DNA of 64,000 nucleotides from Fictibacillus enclensis (lineage in GTDB: Bacteria > Bacillota > Bacilli > Bacillales > Fictibacillaceae): the NCBI RefSeq assembly GCF_001457035.1, contig NZ_KQ758619.1, forward strand, positions 62,001 through 126,000. Direction: 5' to 3'. The notes under the pieces are model-generated. The model was given only the letters and a program-made list of their open reading frames with translations, was not told where the DNA came from and did not search any database. A program made the position numbers and the translations under genes. This document shows positions 26,158 to 34,461 of this stretch, in pieces (within the stretch, counting starts at the first letter, position 1; every line of letters begins with the position of its first letter).

Positions 26158-27303
26158 TTATGATAGTAGCGGTACAGCTAAACTGGTGTGGCATACAAGA
26201 TCAGCATTGTTAATAGCTTCCTGAGGACCCACATCAATGATATCTGCAATTTCTTCCTTCGTATGTCCTTTAATCTTGATTAAGTCCTTCGAAGAGTAAT
26301 TGCTCACGCCAAGTCCAATCTGAATGCCGTCCATATCTTTGATGCGCACCACTGCACCTTTTTTAAAATAACCTTCCACATATTCAATTCCTGTAGGGTA
26401 CAAACTTTTATGCTCTGTAATCTCAGCTTTTGCTTCATCTGACACCACGATTTCACCTTCTGGACCTGAATGAAACGCGATCCATTGTCTTCTGACATCA
26501 AGATTTTCACTGTCCTCCTGCGGTGTGAAATACGTTCCTCTTGCTGTTTCCTGAACCGCATTATAAATAATGTTGGGTTTTGCAGCATCTCCGAGGAACG
26601 ATGGAATACCGGAAGCCATCGCAATTTTTACAGCGTCAATTTTTGAACGCATGCCGCCTGTTCCTACTTCACTTGCGGAATCGCCGGCAGAGGCCTCAAT
26701 TTCCGGTGTAATCTCATATACCTCTTCCAATAATCGGGCATCCGGGTTATTTCTTGGATCTTCCGTATACAGACCATCAATATCTGATAAGATCAGAAGC
26801 TGGTCGGCATTGACCAGGCCTGATACTTTGGCGGAAAGGGTGTCATTATCTCCGAACTTCAGGCGTTCCACCGTAATCGTGTCATTTTCATTAATGATCG
26901 GCACGATGCCGCGGTCCAATAAAACATTTATGGTGTTCCTTGCGTTCGTGTATCGTTTTTTATCAGAAAAATCACTTCGCGTAATCAGGATTTGAGAAGC
27001 GGTATATCCGTGAGAAATAAATCTTTCCGAATAGGCTTCCATTAAAAGTCCCTGTCCGATTGAAGCAGCAGCTTGCTTTTCCGGAAGAGATGTCGGTCTT
27101 GAAAGACAACCGAGCTTTCGGTATCCGGCAGCCACAGCACCTGAAGAAACGAGCACTACCTCATGTCCGTCATCCTTAAGCATGACAATTTCGTCCACCA
27201 GGCGCTCCAGTTTTCTCCGGCTGATTTCACCATGACGGCTTGTTAAGGAACTGGATCCAATTTTTACGACAATGCGTTTATTTTTAATAGTAGATAGACT
27301 CAA
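26158..27303 (-). CDS. proB: Glutamate 5-kinase
   Basis: 381 residues. Amino acid kinase domain with IVVKIGSSSLTS, VLVSSGAVAAGYRKL, INENDTITVERLKFGDNDTLSA and VGTGGMRSKIDA, then a C-terminal PUA domain (VVRIKDMDGIQIGLGVSNY). First step of proline synthesis, feedback-inhibited by proline in most family members. The start is TTG at 27303, preceded by GAGGAGTG; there is no ATG nearby that would keep the conserved N-terminus. Confidence 0.95.
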   Translation of the reverse strand: MSLSTIKNKRIVVKIGSSSLTSRHGEISRRKLERLVDEIVMLKDDGHEVVLVSSGAVAAGYRKLGCLSRPTSLPEKQAAASIGQGLLMEAYSERFISHGYTASQILITRSDFSDKKRYTNARNTINVLLDRGIVPIINENDTITVERLKFGDNDTLSAKVSGLVNADQLLILSDIDGLYTEDPRNNPDARLLEEVYEITPEIEASAGDSASEVGTGGMRSKIDAVKIAMASGIPSFLGDAAKPNIIYNAVQETARGTYFTPQEDSENLDVRRQWIAFHSGPEGEIVVSDEAKAEITEHKSLYPTGIEYVEGYFKKGAVVRIKDMDGIQIGLGVSNYSSKDLIKIKGHTKEEIADIIDVGPQEAINNADLVCHTSLAVPLLS

Positions 27304-27355
27304 AAACTTTCACTCCTCATGTGTTCTTTATCCGGTTCAATAAGCAACGGTTACG

Positions 27356-27384
27356 AGTATAACGAAGCATGAAAATCGATACAA
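27356..27384 (-). promoter_or_regulatory. SigA-type promoter of proBA
   Basis: On the minus strand TTGTAT, 17-nt spacer, TATACT, about 50 nt upstream of the TTG start. No T-box sequence is present in the leader. Bases 27385-27620 show no gene or clear signal. Confidence 0.65.
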
Positions 27385-27623
27385 CCAATCCCCACGAGAA
27401 AGTGTGGATGATCACCATAAAGGGAGGAATATGGAGGATACAGGATTTATTTTCATCATGGGGTGTGAGAGCACGTGAAGGAGGAGGAGGGGATGGATTA
27501 TGTAAGGATAGAAATCGCGCAAAATGAAAAAATGTGGGTATTTTCGGAAATTTCAAGCAAGCGAAACCGTTGCCGTGAAAGGGTTTTCACTGGTTTTCAA
27601 AAATTGAAGCTTTATGAAGGATA

Positions 27624-27660
27624 AAAAAAGAAACTGCCCCGAAAGACAGCTTCTTTTCAT
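27624..27660 (-). terminator. Terminator of the marR-hlyD-MFS operon
   Basis: On the minus strand GAAGCTG and CAGTTTC pair around TCTTTCGGGG and are followed by T7. Confidence 0.8.
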
Positions 27661-27665
27661 TGAAT

Positions 27666-29459
27666 TTATTTTCCTGACGGTATAACCCGCTTGATGAAAA
27701 AGGAGAGAACCAGGGCCACAAAGGCGATTCCTGTTGCGACGATAAAGGCATCGTTAATTCCATCGATCGCTGCCTGCTTTGCGGCTGTGCCGTAGATCAC
27801 CTGAATCCCCAATGAACTTCCTGCGCTTGAAGGCAGTCCGGCCATCTGGGCAAGTCCCTGGCCCAAAGCACCGATTTTCTCTGAAACGATCGGATTGGAG
27901 GTGGTTACGACATTGGCGTAATCAGCGGTATGGAATTCCTGACGGTTGGAAAAGATCGTCACCAGGAAGGCCGTACCGAGTGAACCTGCAACCTGTCTCA
28001 TCGTGTTGGACGTTGCTGTACCATGGCTGTTTAAGTGCCGCGGCAGCTGGTTCATCCCTGCGGTCATTACGGTCATCATCAAAAACGACATACCAAACAT
28101 TCGGGACACATACATGAACAAAATATGTCCATAGGTGGTGTCGGTCGAAAGATGGCTGAATTCCCATGTGGTGATTACCGTGATGGTCAACCCGATGATG
28201 GCCAGCGGGCGCGCACCGATCCGGTCAAACAACGCTCCGGATATCGGAGACATAATCCCCATAATAATGGCTCCCGGCAATAATAGCAATCCGGACTCCA
28301 GTGGGGTAAATCCACGGATGTTCTGCAGATAAATCGGCAGCAGGATCATGGCTGCAAACATTGCCATATTGATGATCATGCTGATGACGGTTGTCAGTGC
28401 AAACACATCATATTTAAAGACACGCAAATTCAACATTGGTTTATCGGTGGTAAGCTCCCTCCATGTAAAAGCAGCAAGGGAAATTAACCCGATCATAATG
28501 GTAGATAATACGATGGTACTGGTCCAGCCTTCGCTTCCGGCTTCACTAAAGCCGTATAAGAGGGAACCAAAACCAATGGTAGAAAAGAGAAATCCTGCAA
28601 AATCGAACTTTGGATTCGATTTTTGAATAACGTCTTTCATCCATGCAAAAGCGATAATCAGGTCAACGACACCAAACGGAATGATGATGTCAAAGAGCAG
28701 TCTCCAGGAGTAATGCCCCACAATGTATCCTGAAAGCGTCGGGCCGACAGCGGGTGCAAAAAGCATCGCAATTCCCATGGTCCCCATCGCCTGGCCGCGC
28801 TTTTCAATAGGAAACACAGTAAGAAAAACGGTCATCATAAGAGGCATGATAATACCTGCTCCAGCAGCCTGAACCACACGCCCCACCATTAACAAGCCAA
28901 ACGACGTGGAAATGGAACAAATGACGGCTCCTGCTGTAAACAGAAACATAGCGGCGATGAACAGGGTTCTTGTTCCAAACCTTTCGATCAAATAGGCTGT
29001 AATCGGAATACATACCCCGTTCACCAGCATATACCCGGTGGAAACCCATTGAACCGTTGTAGCAGAAACATTCAGGTCATTCATGATGTGGGGAATCGCT
29101 ACATTGAGCAAGGTTTGGTTCAAAATAGCGATAAAAGCCCCGAGCATCAGTACAGTCAGTATTCGCCCCACTGGAATGGGTTCATCCTGCTTTACTTTTT
29201 TAATGGTCTGAAGTGAACTTTCTTCCTGCCGCTTTTCGGCAGCGGACGTCACATATTCGAGAGCAGGTTCAGAGATCGCTGTATCTTCCAGAGTCGCATC
29301 AATCAGTTCGTTGGATTCATACGGATGGCCCGAAGCCCGCTCCGAAATATGGTCCTGCTCTTCCCATTGTTTTCTCCGGTTTGCACGGACTGCAATAAAG
29401 TTCACTGTCAGCAAAAGAACAATGGATATAAGGACATAGCCTATGATATAAATTGACAT
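27666..29459 (-). CDS. DHA2-type (14-helix) multidrug MFS transporter with N-terminal extension
   Basis: 597 residues. From residue ~96 it is a standard EmrB/QacA drug:H+ antiporter: FIAILNQTLLNVAIPHIMND, motif C-like GWRLLF region (HYSWRLLFDIIIPFG), QWVSTGYMLVNG and GIIMPLMMTVFLTVFP. The first 95 residues are additional: one membrane helix (YIIGYVLISIVLLLTVNFI) and a charged, probably disordered linker. Family members normally start directly at the transporter core. It acts with the HlyD-type adaptor encoded upstream. GGTGGTGAGACG precedes the ATG. Confidence 0.92.
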   Translation of the reverse strand: MSIYIIGYVLISIVLLLTVNFIAVRANRRKQWEEQDHISERASGHPYESNELIDATLEDTAISEPALEYVTSAAEKRQEESSLQTIKKVKQDEPIPVGRILTVLMLGAFIAILNQTLLNVAIPHIMNDLNVSATTVQWVSTGYMLVNGVCIPITAYLIERFGTRTLFIAAMFLFTAGAVICSISTSFGLLMVGRVVQAAGAGIIMPLMMTVFLTVFPIEKRGQAMGTMGIAMLFAPAVGPTLSGYIVGHYSWRLLFDIIIPFGVVDLIIAFAWMKDVIQKSNPKFDFAGFLFSTIGFGSLLYGFSEAGSEGWTSTIVLSTIMIGLISLAAFTWRELTTDKPMLNLRVFKYDVFALTTVISMIINMAMFAAMILLPIYLQNIRGFTPLESGLLLLPGAIIMGIMSPISGALFDRIGARPLAIIGLTITVITTWEFSHLSTDTTYGHILFMYVSRMFGMSFLMMTVMTAGMNQLPRHLNSHGTATSNTMRQVAGSLGTAFLVTIFSNRQEFHTADYANVVTTSNPIVSEKIGALGQGLAQMAGLPSSAGSSLGIQVIYGTAAKQAAIDGINDAFIVATGIAFVALVLSFFIKRVIPSGK

Positions 29460-29470
29460 CGTCTCACCAC

Positions 29471-30130
29471 CTACTTGTGGATCCGTACGGTTACATTCAT
29501 TCCAGGAACAATATCAAGGCCAGAATAACTGTCTAACGAAATTTTAACAGGAATAACCTGGGTGACTTTTGTGTAGTTTCCAGTGTTATTTGAGCTTGGC
29601 AGCATGGAAAACGTGTTGGCAGTTGCAAGGCCAATCTCTTCCACTTTTCCTGAGAGTGTGTTGTTAGGGAACGAATCGACATACACATCAACGTCTTGGT
29701 TTTTTTTCACATCGTCAATATCTGTTTCCTGCACGTTGGCTGTTACCCATAGGTTACCCATGTCATAAGCGTGAGCAAGCGGTGTTCCAGCAGCCACAAA
29801 AGAATCCTCCACAGCGGATTGCTGTACGATCGTTCCATGCTTTGGTGCATCAATTTTTACTTTGGACATTCCAGTTGATCCTTGGGAAGGAGCAGCAGTA
29901 ATGGTTCCAATTTCAGAGCCTTTATTGAACTCTTTGCCCACTTCACCCTTCCAGTCTGTCAGCTTTCCGTTGGCAGGAGCTGCAATGGTTACCTGTTGGC
30001 CCGCTATTTGGGCATTATCTGTTTTGATGTAGTTTGCAGATTGGTTGTAATAGTAGTATGCTGCAATGCCACCACCGATTAAAATGATTAAAATAATTAC
30101 GTTTAAGACCGCTAGACGGCGCATGTTCAT
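29471..30130 (-). CDS. HlyD/EmrA-family membrane fusion protein
   Basis: 219 residues: an N-terminal membrane anchor (LNVIILIILIGGGIAAYYYY), then the biotinyl-lipoyl-like hairpin (YIKTDNAQIAGQQVTIAAPANGKL in part; APKHGTIVQQSAVEDSFVAAGTPL) and beta-barrel (LWVTANVQETDIDDVK). It is shorter than E. coli EmrA because the long coiled-coil is missing, as is usual in Gram-positives. It partners the MFS transporter 11 nt downstream. Its start overlaps the marR stop (ATGA). Confidence 0.9.
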   Translation of the reverse strand: MNMRRLAVLNVIILIILIGGGIAAYYYYNQSANYIKTDNAQIAGQQVTIAAPANGKLTDWKGEVGKEFNKGSEIGTITAAPSQGSTGMSKVKIDAPKHGTIVQQSAVEDSFVAAGTPLAHAYDMGNLWVTANVQETDIDDVKKNQDVDVYVDSFPNNTLSGKVEEIGLATANTFSMLPSSNNTGNYTKVTQVIPVKISLDSYSGLDIVPGMNVTVRIHK

Positions 30131-30576
30131 GAATGGTTTTCCTCCTTGGTTGTTAAAATCGTCATGATTTGCTGATGAATTCTCAGCAGGTGGTCTTTAT
30201 CTTCAGGGTCCATTTTTGTGATCTCCATAATCCTCTTTGTGAAAGAAGAATCATCTCCAGTAGCTTCCTGAAGCTTTTGTTCGCCATCCTCCGTTAGTTT
30301 CAGGGTAATGGCTCTTCTGTCAGCGGTTGATACTTCCCGTTCCAGCAAACCGTTGGATACCAGCCGGTCAACCACACCGCTCATCGTGCTGTTTGTTAAT
30401 TTTAAACTGGCTGCAAGCTCCCTCAGGCCAGTGTTTGGTGAACGGTGGATTTTGTACAGCGCTTTTAACTGCACCACCGTCAATCCTGCCCTGTCAGCGT
30501 CTTCCTTCATCAGTGAGTATAAGGCTTTTTGTATTCGTATAAAGGAATCCAGCAGCTCATTGTTGAGCAGATTCAT
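30127..30576 (-). CDS. MarR-family repressor of the efflux operon
   Basis: 149 residues, winged-helix MarR fold: LTVVQLKALYKIHRSPNTGL, ELAASLKLTNSTMSGVVDRL, wing LEREVSTADRRAITLKLT. Such proteins repress their own operon and release DNA on drug binding. The operator-like palindrome at 30624-30645 and the overlap with hlyD support control of all three genes. Confidence 0.92.
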   Translation of the reverse strand: MNLLNNELLDSFIRIQKALYSLMKEDADRAGLTVVQLKALYKIHRSPNTGLRELAASLKLTNSTMSGVVDRLVSNGLLEREVSTADRRAITLKLTEDGEQKLQEATGDDSSFTKRIMEITKMDPEDKDHLLRIHQQIMTILTTKEENHS

Positions 30577-30623
30577 TAAACTATCATCCCCACTTTCTCA
30601 TTTTGTGAACAGTTTGTTTTATT

Positions 30624-30645
30624 AATAGTTCGCATACCAACTATT
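30624..30645 (-). promoter_or_regulatory. Palindromic MarR operator
   Basis: AATAGTT, 8 nt (CGCATACC), AACTATT. Extending inward, ATAGTTCG and its mirror ATAGTTGG agree in seven of eight bases. It lies 48 nt upstream of the marR start. Confidence 0.65.
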
Positions 30646-30753
30646 TATGAACAAAATATATAATAAATGCTTGCCGATTGAATTGTCAATAAAAAACATT
30701 GCATACAAATTTTATTTTGCGCGATTTTTTTCAGGTTAATCTTTTTTTCACTT

Positions 30754-30781
30754 TTTACAAAGTTTTAACAGCCTGTAACGC
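30754..30781 (+). promoter_or_regulatory. Candidate PhoP boxes upstream of phosphodiester glycosidase gene
   Basis: TTTACA (30754-30759), 5 nt, TTAACA (30765-30770), 5 nt, TAACGC (30776-30781). The first two fit TT(A/C/T)A(C/T)A and have the 5-nt spacing of PhoP tandem sites. TACACT at 30801-30806 could be the -10. Confidence 0.5.
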
Positions 30782-30844
30782 TCTCTCCACAACCATCCGT
30801 TACACTTAACGTGAATTGACTAAAAAAGGAAAAGGGGGATAACT

Positions 30845-32401
30845 GTGAAAAGATTTGCGAAGAATCGAATGGGCCGTGTTGCTATGTTTATAAGCGTAAT
30901 GGGAATCCTGCTTCCAGCTCCGCTTGCCAACGCTCAAGAAGAACCATTTACCACACCAAAAACCAAAGAGGTACAAAAACTGGAGAAGGGTCTTACATAT
31001 ACCAAGTCTGTATATGGGAAGGTGAGCGGCCCCTCTGGCTATATGATCGATGCTGCGTTTACAGAGGACCAGTCTGAAGCCGGACAGCTTTCAAAGGAAC
31101 TGACGGAAAAAGGCTATAAGGCGACGGTCAAAACGCTGGCGGACCGGGCACAGGATGACCCTGAACACGGAAAACCTCTGGGCTATCTCGTACGAACGGG
31201 CCCTTTCCAAAAGGAATCGGCTGCAAAAAGCGAACAAAAGAAATTGGTCTCTGAAGGATACAGCAAATCGAAAGTAGTCTATATCCCTGAAGATGGGGAA
31301 GAATCCACAGGCCCATGGGCTGTACGCATTCTGGAGATAAACACCCGCCAATGGAATGGAAGTCTTAAGCCAGTACTGGCTCAAGGTGTCGTTCCCGGCA
31401 AGGAAAAGCTAAGTGATATGGCGAAAACCACACATGCTGTGGCGGGAGTCAACGGCGGTTATTTTGTCATGGGACCGCAGGATGGAACAGAAGGGGACTT
31501 GGCGGGGGTTTCTGTTATTAATGGAGACCTTATCAGTGAAGCGGTTAAAGGAAGAACCAGCCTGGTACTGAACCGGCAAAAACAAGCCAGCATCGCCTCT
31601 GTCAAGACGAAACTGACGATCAAAGGGAACCATGCTACCAGGGCAACGCTCGATGGATTGAACCGGGTTCCGGGGCTTATCCGAGGCTGTGGCGGAATTG
31701 GTGACACAGAAACCGTTCTTCCCCGGCATGACTTTACATGTACGGATCCGGATGAATTGATTCAATATACCTCTGCGTTCGGAAACAGGACACCGGAAGG
31801 ACCAGGAACGGATGTCGTGCTAGATCGCAATGGAAGGGTGCTCGATGTCCGATTTTCACGCGGTACCAGCATACCGTTTGGCGGTTCAGTCATTGCCGGA
31901 ACTGGAGATTCTGCTGATTGGCTAAAAGAGCATGCGGTAGCTGGAAAGAAGCTTTCAGTAAAAAAGACTGTTACGGCTGATAACAAAACTCTCCCATCGT
32001 CCGCGAAATATGGAGTGGTTAACGGCGGTCCAAGGCTGTTAAAGCATGGAAAAGTCTATATTAACGCCACAAAGGAAGGGTTTCATCAGCCCGTTGATCC
32101 TGAATTTTACTATCGTTTTGGCGAGCGGAGGAATCCACGAACCATCGCCGGCATCAAACCGAACGGAACTTTGCTTCTGGTGACGGTGGATGGCAAGAAT
32201 CCCGGATATAGCATCGGGATGACGTTTGAAGAAGAAGCTCGATTAATGAAAGCACTGGGGGCAATGGAAGCAGTGAACCTGGATGGCGGGGGATCCACCA
32301 CCATGAATGTGAACGGTGAGCTGGTGAATGATCCATCCGACGCAGCGGGTGAACGGCCAATCGGTGATGGCTTACTTTTACTGCCTTCAACCAACCAGTA
32401 A
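30845..32401 (+). CDS. Secreted phosphodiester glycosidase (NAGPA domain) with SPOR-like region
   Basis: 518 residues. Signal peptide MKRFAKNRMGRVAMFISVMG followed by ILLPAPLANA. Residues ~50-155 look like two SPOR-type repeats (TYTKSVYGKVSGPSGYMIDA; GYLVRTGPFQKESAAKSEQK), a peptidoglycan-binding fold. From ~190 to the end is the NAGPA/PF09992 domain: AVAGVNGGYFVM, GVVNGGPRLLKHGK, RNPRTIAGIKPNGTLLLVTV and NLDGGGSTTM. This family splits sugar phosphodiesters, for instance on wall or exopolysaccharide chains. GTG start after AAAGGGGGATAACT. Possible Pho regulon member. Confidence 0.82.
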   Translation: MKRFAKNRMGRVAMFISVMGILLPAPLANAQEEPFTTPKTKEVQKLEKGLTYTKSVYGKVSGPSGYMIDAAFTEDQSEAGQLSKELTEKGYKATVKTLADRAQDDPEHGKPLGYLVRTGPFQKESAAKSEQKKLVSEGYSKSKVVYIPEDGEESTGPWAVRILEINTRQWNGSLKPVLAQGVVPGKEKLSDMAKTTHAVAGVNGGYFVMGPQDGTEGDLAGVSVINGDLISEAVKGRTSLVLNRQKQASIASVKTKLTIKGNHATRATLDGLNRVPGLIRGCGGIGDTETVLPRHDFTCTDPDELIQYTSAFGNRTPEGPGTDVVLDRNGRVLDVRFSRGTSIPFGGSVIAGTGDSADWLKEHAVAGKKLSVKKTVTADNKTLPSSAKYGVVNGGPRLLKHGKVYINATKEGFHQPVDPEFYYRFGERRNPRTIAGIKPNGTLLLVTVDGKNPGYSIGMTFEEEARLMKALGAMEAVNLDGGGSTTMNVNGELVNDPSDAAGERPIGDGLLLLPSTNQ

Positions 32402-32405
32402 CATG

Positions 32406-32455
32406 CAAAAAGGCTGAGCGCCTGGTCTTCGAATGGGGCCATGCGTCAGCCTTTA
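32406..32455. terminator. Terminator between convergent glycosidase and SASP genes
   Basis: AAAGGCTGA-GCG and CG-TCAGCCTTT pair across a partly paired loop; T-rich ends on both strands. Confidence 0.7.
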
Positions 32456-32456
32456 T

Positions 32457-32735
32457 TTAATGTTGCTTGTTCAGATGCTGTTTCGCCTGTCGGATGAGTT
32501 CACTCACCATCCGGCCGCCGATCTGGCCGCCAACCGTTCCGGCCTGCTTGGCCGTCAGCTGTCCGTTGTAATCCTTTTGCATCGGCACATTCATGCCTTT
32601 TGCTACTTCATATTTAACCGCGTCGGGCTGGGACGGATCTACAGCATAACCAACTTCTTTCATTACCTTTGCCTTCAGCTGGTCCAGTGCGGGCCTTGAT
32701 TCAGGTACTAAGGGCGTGCGGCTTCTTCTTGCCAT
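32457..32735 (-). CDS. Alpha/beta-type small acid-soluble spore protein
   Basis: 92 residues. LDQLKAKVMKEVGY, KYEVAKGMNVP and GTVGGQIGGRMVSELIRQAK are the two conserved blocks of alpha/beta SASPs, which coat spore DNA and protect it from UV. The germination protease site is of the form E-V-A here and differs from the usual E-(I/F)-A. The protein is longer than most family members (about 60-75). AAGGAGG lies 9 nt before the ATG. No convincing SigG promoter was found upstream. Confidence 0.9.
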   Translation of the reverse strand: MARRSRTPLVPESRPALDQLKAKVMKEVGYAVDPSQPDAVKYEVAKGMNVPMQKDYNGQLTAKQAGTVGGQIGGRMVSELIRQAKQHLNKQH

Positions 32736-32823
32736 GCATTTTATCCTCCTTACTTGCCGTTCTTGCCTCTAGTTTGCCCGTTTACGGGAAGTTCAACCGG
32801 GGTGGATTGGCTGCATATTAGTT

Positions 32824-33300
32824 GACGCTAGAGACTCGATCGTTTCACTCTCTCACTACAACACAAAGAGCATGTTGTTGTTCAAGAGTTCCAACGACTT
32901 CGCTTTTAAACGGTCGCTTCAGCTTTTCTAGCTATGATCCAGCTTCAGCGACCAAAAGCTCGATCGTTTCACTCTCTTACAAAAATACAAAAAGCGTATT
33001 TGTGTTCAAGAGTTCCAACGACTTCGCTTTTAAACGGTCGCTTCAGCTTTTCCAACTATGATCCAGCTTCAGCCGCTAGAGACTCGATCGTTTCACTCTC
33101 TCACTACAACACAAAGAGCGTGTTGTTGTTCAAGAGTTCCAACGCTTGTCGTCTCTAAACAGCGGCTTCAGCTTTTCTAGCTATGATCCAGCTTCAGCGA
33201 CCAAAAGCTCGATCGTTTCACTCTCTCACAAAAATACAAAAAGCGTATTTGTGTTCAAGAGTTCCAACGACTTCGCTTTTAAACGGTCGCTTCAGCTTTT
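32824..33300. repeat. Array of four ~124-bp tandem units, each a long imperfect hairpin
   Basis: GATCGTTTCACTCTC recurs at 32838, 32962, 33086 and 33211 (period 124-125). Units alternate between type A (1, 3) and type B (2, 4). Unit 2: GCGACC-AAAAGC (32948-32959) pairs with GCTTTT (33026-33031) and GGTCGC (33036-33041) with AAAC bulged. Unit 3: GCCGCT-AGAGAC (33072-33083) pairs with GTCTCT (33151-33156) and AGCGGC (33161-33166), again with AAAC bulged. Inner stems TCGTT/AACGA, ACTCT/AGAGT and a 7-nt AAARAGC apical loop are shared. Unit 1 has an A-type left arm and a B-type right arm that cannot pair. Short ORFs through the array are by-products. Confidence 0.85.
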
Positions 33301-33391
33301 CTATTTAAGCATTATTTTTTTAAAATGTGTGATACTTGTTTTATGATAGGGATAATGGATTTAAGATTTCCAAAGAAATGGAGTGAGGTTT

Positions 33392-34366
33392 TTGGGTACT
33401 CAAGAGAATCAGCAGCTTGCTACGTTTGCGGGAGGTTGCTTTTGGTGCATGGTTTCGCCGTTTGAGGAACAGCCGGGCATCATTTCAGTGGTTTCAGGAT
33501 ATACGGGCGGCCACACCGAGAATCCGACGTACGAGGAAGTCTGCTCCGATACGACCGGACATTACGAGGCCGTGCAGATCACTTATGATCCGGATGTTTT
33601 TCCATACGAAAAACTGCTGACTCTTTTTTGGCAGCAGATTGATCCGACAGATCCCGGCGGCCAGTTTTATGACCGCGGCGATTCTTACCGCACCGCCATT
33701 TTTTATCATACAGAACAGCAGAAGGAACTGGCGGAAGCGTCCAAACAGGAGCTTGCCGAAAGGGGCCGTTTCCAGAAACCGATTGTGACGCCGATTCTTC
33801 CGGCATCCACGTTTTACCCAGCAGAGACGTACCATCAGGATTACCATAAAAAGAACCCTGCGCATTACCAACGGTACCGCAAAGGTTCAGGGAGGGAAGA
33901 TTTTATCAAACAGAATTGGAGCAACAAACCAGACAAAAATGAACTGAAGAAAAAGTTAACACCGATTCAATATGAGGTGACCCAGAACGATGCGACGGAA
34001 CCTCCGTTTCAGAACCCGTACTGGGATCATAAAGAAGACGGTATTTATGTAGATATTGTCTCAGGAAAACCGCTGTTCACCTCTCTTGACAAGTTTGATT
34101 CCAATTGTGGCTGGCCGAGCTTTACGAAGCCTATCCAGCAGTCGGAAGTTGAAGAGAAAAAGGACTTCAGCCATTTTATGGTCCGTACTGAAGTCAGAAG
34201 CAAATCGGCCGATTCCCATCTCGGACATGTGTTCAATGACGGACCGCAGGATAAAGGCGGCTTGCGGTATTGCATCAATTCTGCCGCATTGAGGTTCGTC
34301 CCGAAAAGCGACCTCGAAAAAGAAGGATATGGAGAGTACCTTTCCTTATTTGAAAAAAGTGAATGA
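33392..34366 (+). CDS. msrAB: Bifunctional peptide methionine sulfoxide reductase MsrA/MsrB
   Basis: About 324 residues. N-terminal MsrA domain ([13 protein letters not shown] with catalytic Cys, [30 protein letters not shown]) reduces the S-sulfoxide; C-terminal MsrB domain (from ~180; [31 protein letters not shown] with catalytic Cys) reduces the R-sulfoxide. No signal peptide, so cytoplasmic repair of oxidised proteins. Start is not certain: TTG 33392 has GGAG 8 nt upstream, GTG 33383 overlaps that site. Confidence 0.92.
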   Translation: MGTQENQQLATFAGGCFWCMVSPFEEQPGIISVVSGYTGGHTENPTYEEVCSDTTGHYEAVQITYDPDVFPYEKLLTLFWQQIDPTDPGGQFYDRGDSYRTAIFYHTEQQKELAEASKQELAERGRFQKPIVTPILPASTFYPAETYHQDYHKKNPAHYQRYRKGSGREDFIKQNWSNKPDKNELKKKLTPIQYEVTQNDATEPPFQNPYWDHKEDGIYVDIVSGKPLFTSLDKFDSNCGWPSFTKPIQQSEVEEKKDFSHFMVRTEVRSKSADSHLGHVFNDGPQDKGGLRYCINSAALRFVPKSDLEKEGYGEYLSLFEKSE

Positions 34367-34373
34367 CGGGGAG

Positions 34374-34404
34374 AAACAGGCAGGTGAAAAACTGCCTGTT
34401 TTTC
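34374..34404 (+). terminator. Terminator of msrAB
   Basis: AAACAGGCAG and CTGCCTGTTT pair around GTGAAAAA, followed by T tract. Confidence 0.92.
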
Positions 34405-34461
34405 TTATGTTAAACCAGGGAAGTCTAGGAAGGCACAGCGGTCCTGAACGGGGGAATGACG

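Noticed and set aside
27304-27660. T-box leader upstream of proB, as known in some Bacillus proBA genes
   Set aside because: No AGGGTGGnACCGCG-type sequence on the minus strand; a normal promoter lies 50 nt from the start codon.
32736-32820. SigG promoter for the alpha/beta SASP gene
   Set aside because: A CAAACTA could be a -10, but no -35 of the gnATR type is found 17-18 nt upstream.
32824-33300. Integron attC-like cassette array
   Set aside because: The conserved AAAC bulge was suggestive, but there are no RYYYAAC/GTTRRRY boxes, no integrase and no coding cassettes between units.
32822-33346. Three overlapping + strand ORFs of 66-79 codons with similar repeated peptides
   Set aside because: They run through the hairpin array, lack ribosome binding sites, and their similarity is simply that of the 124-bp DNA repeat.
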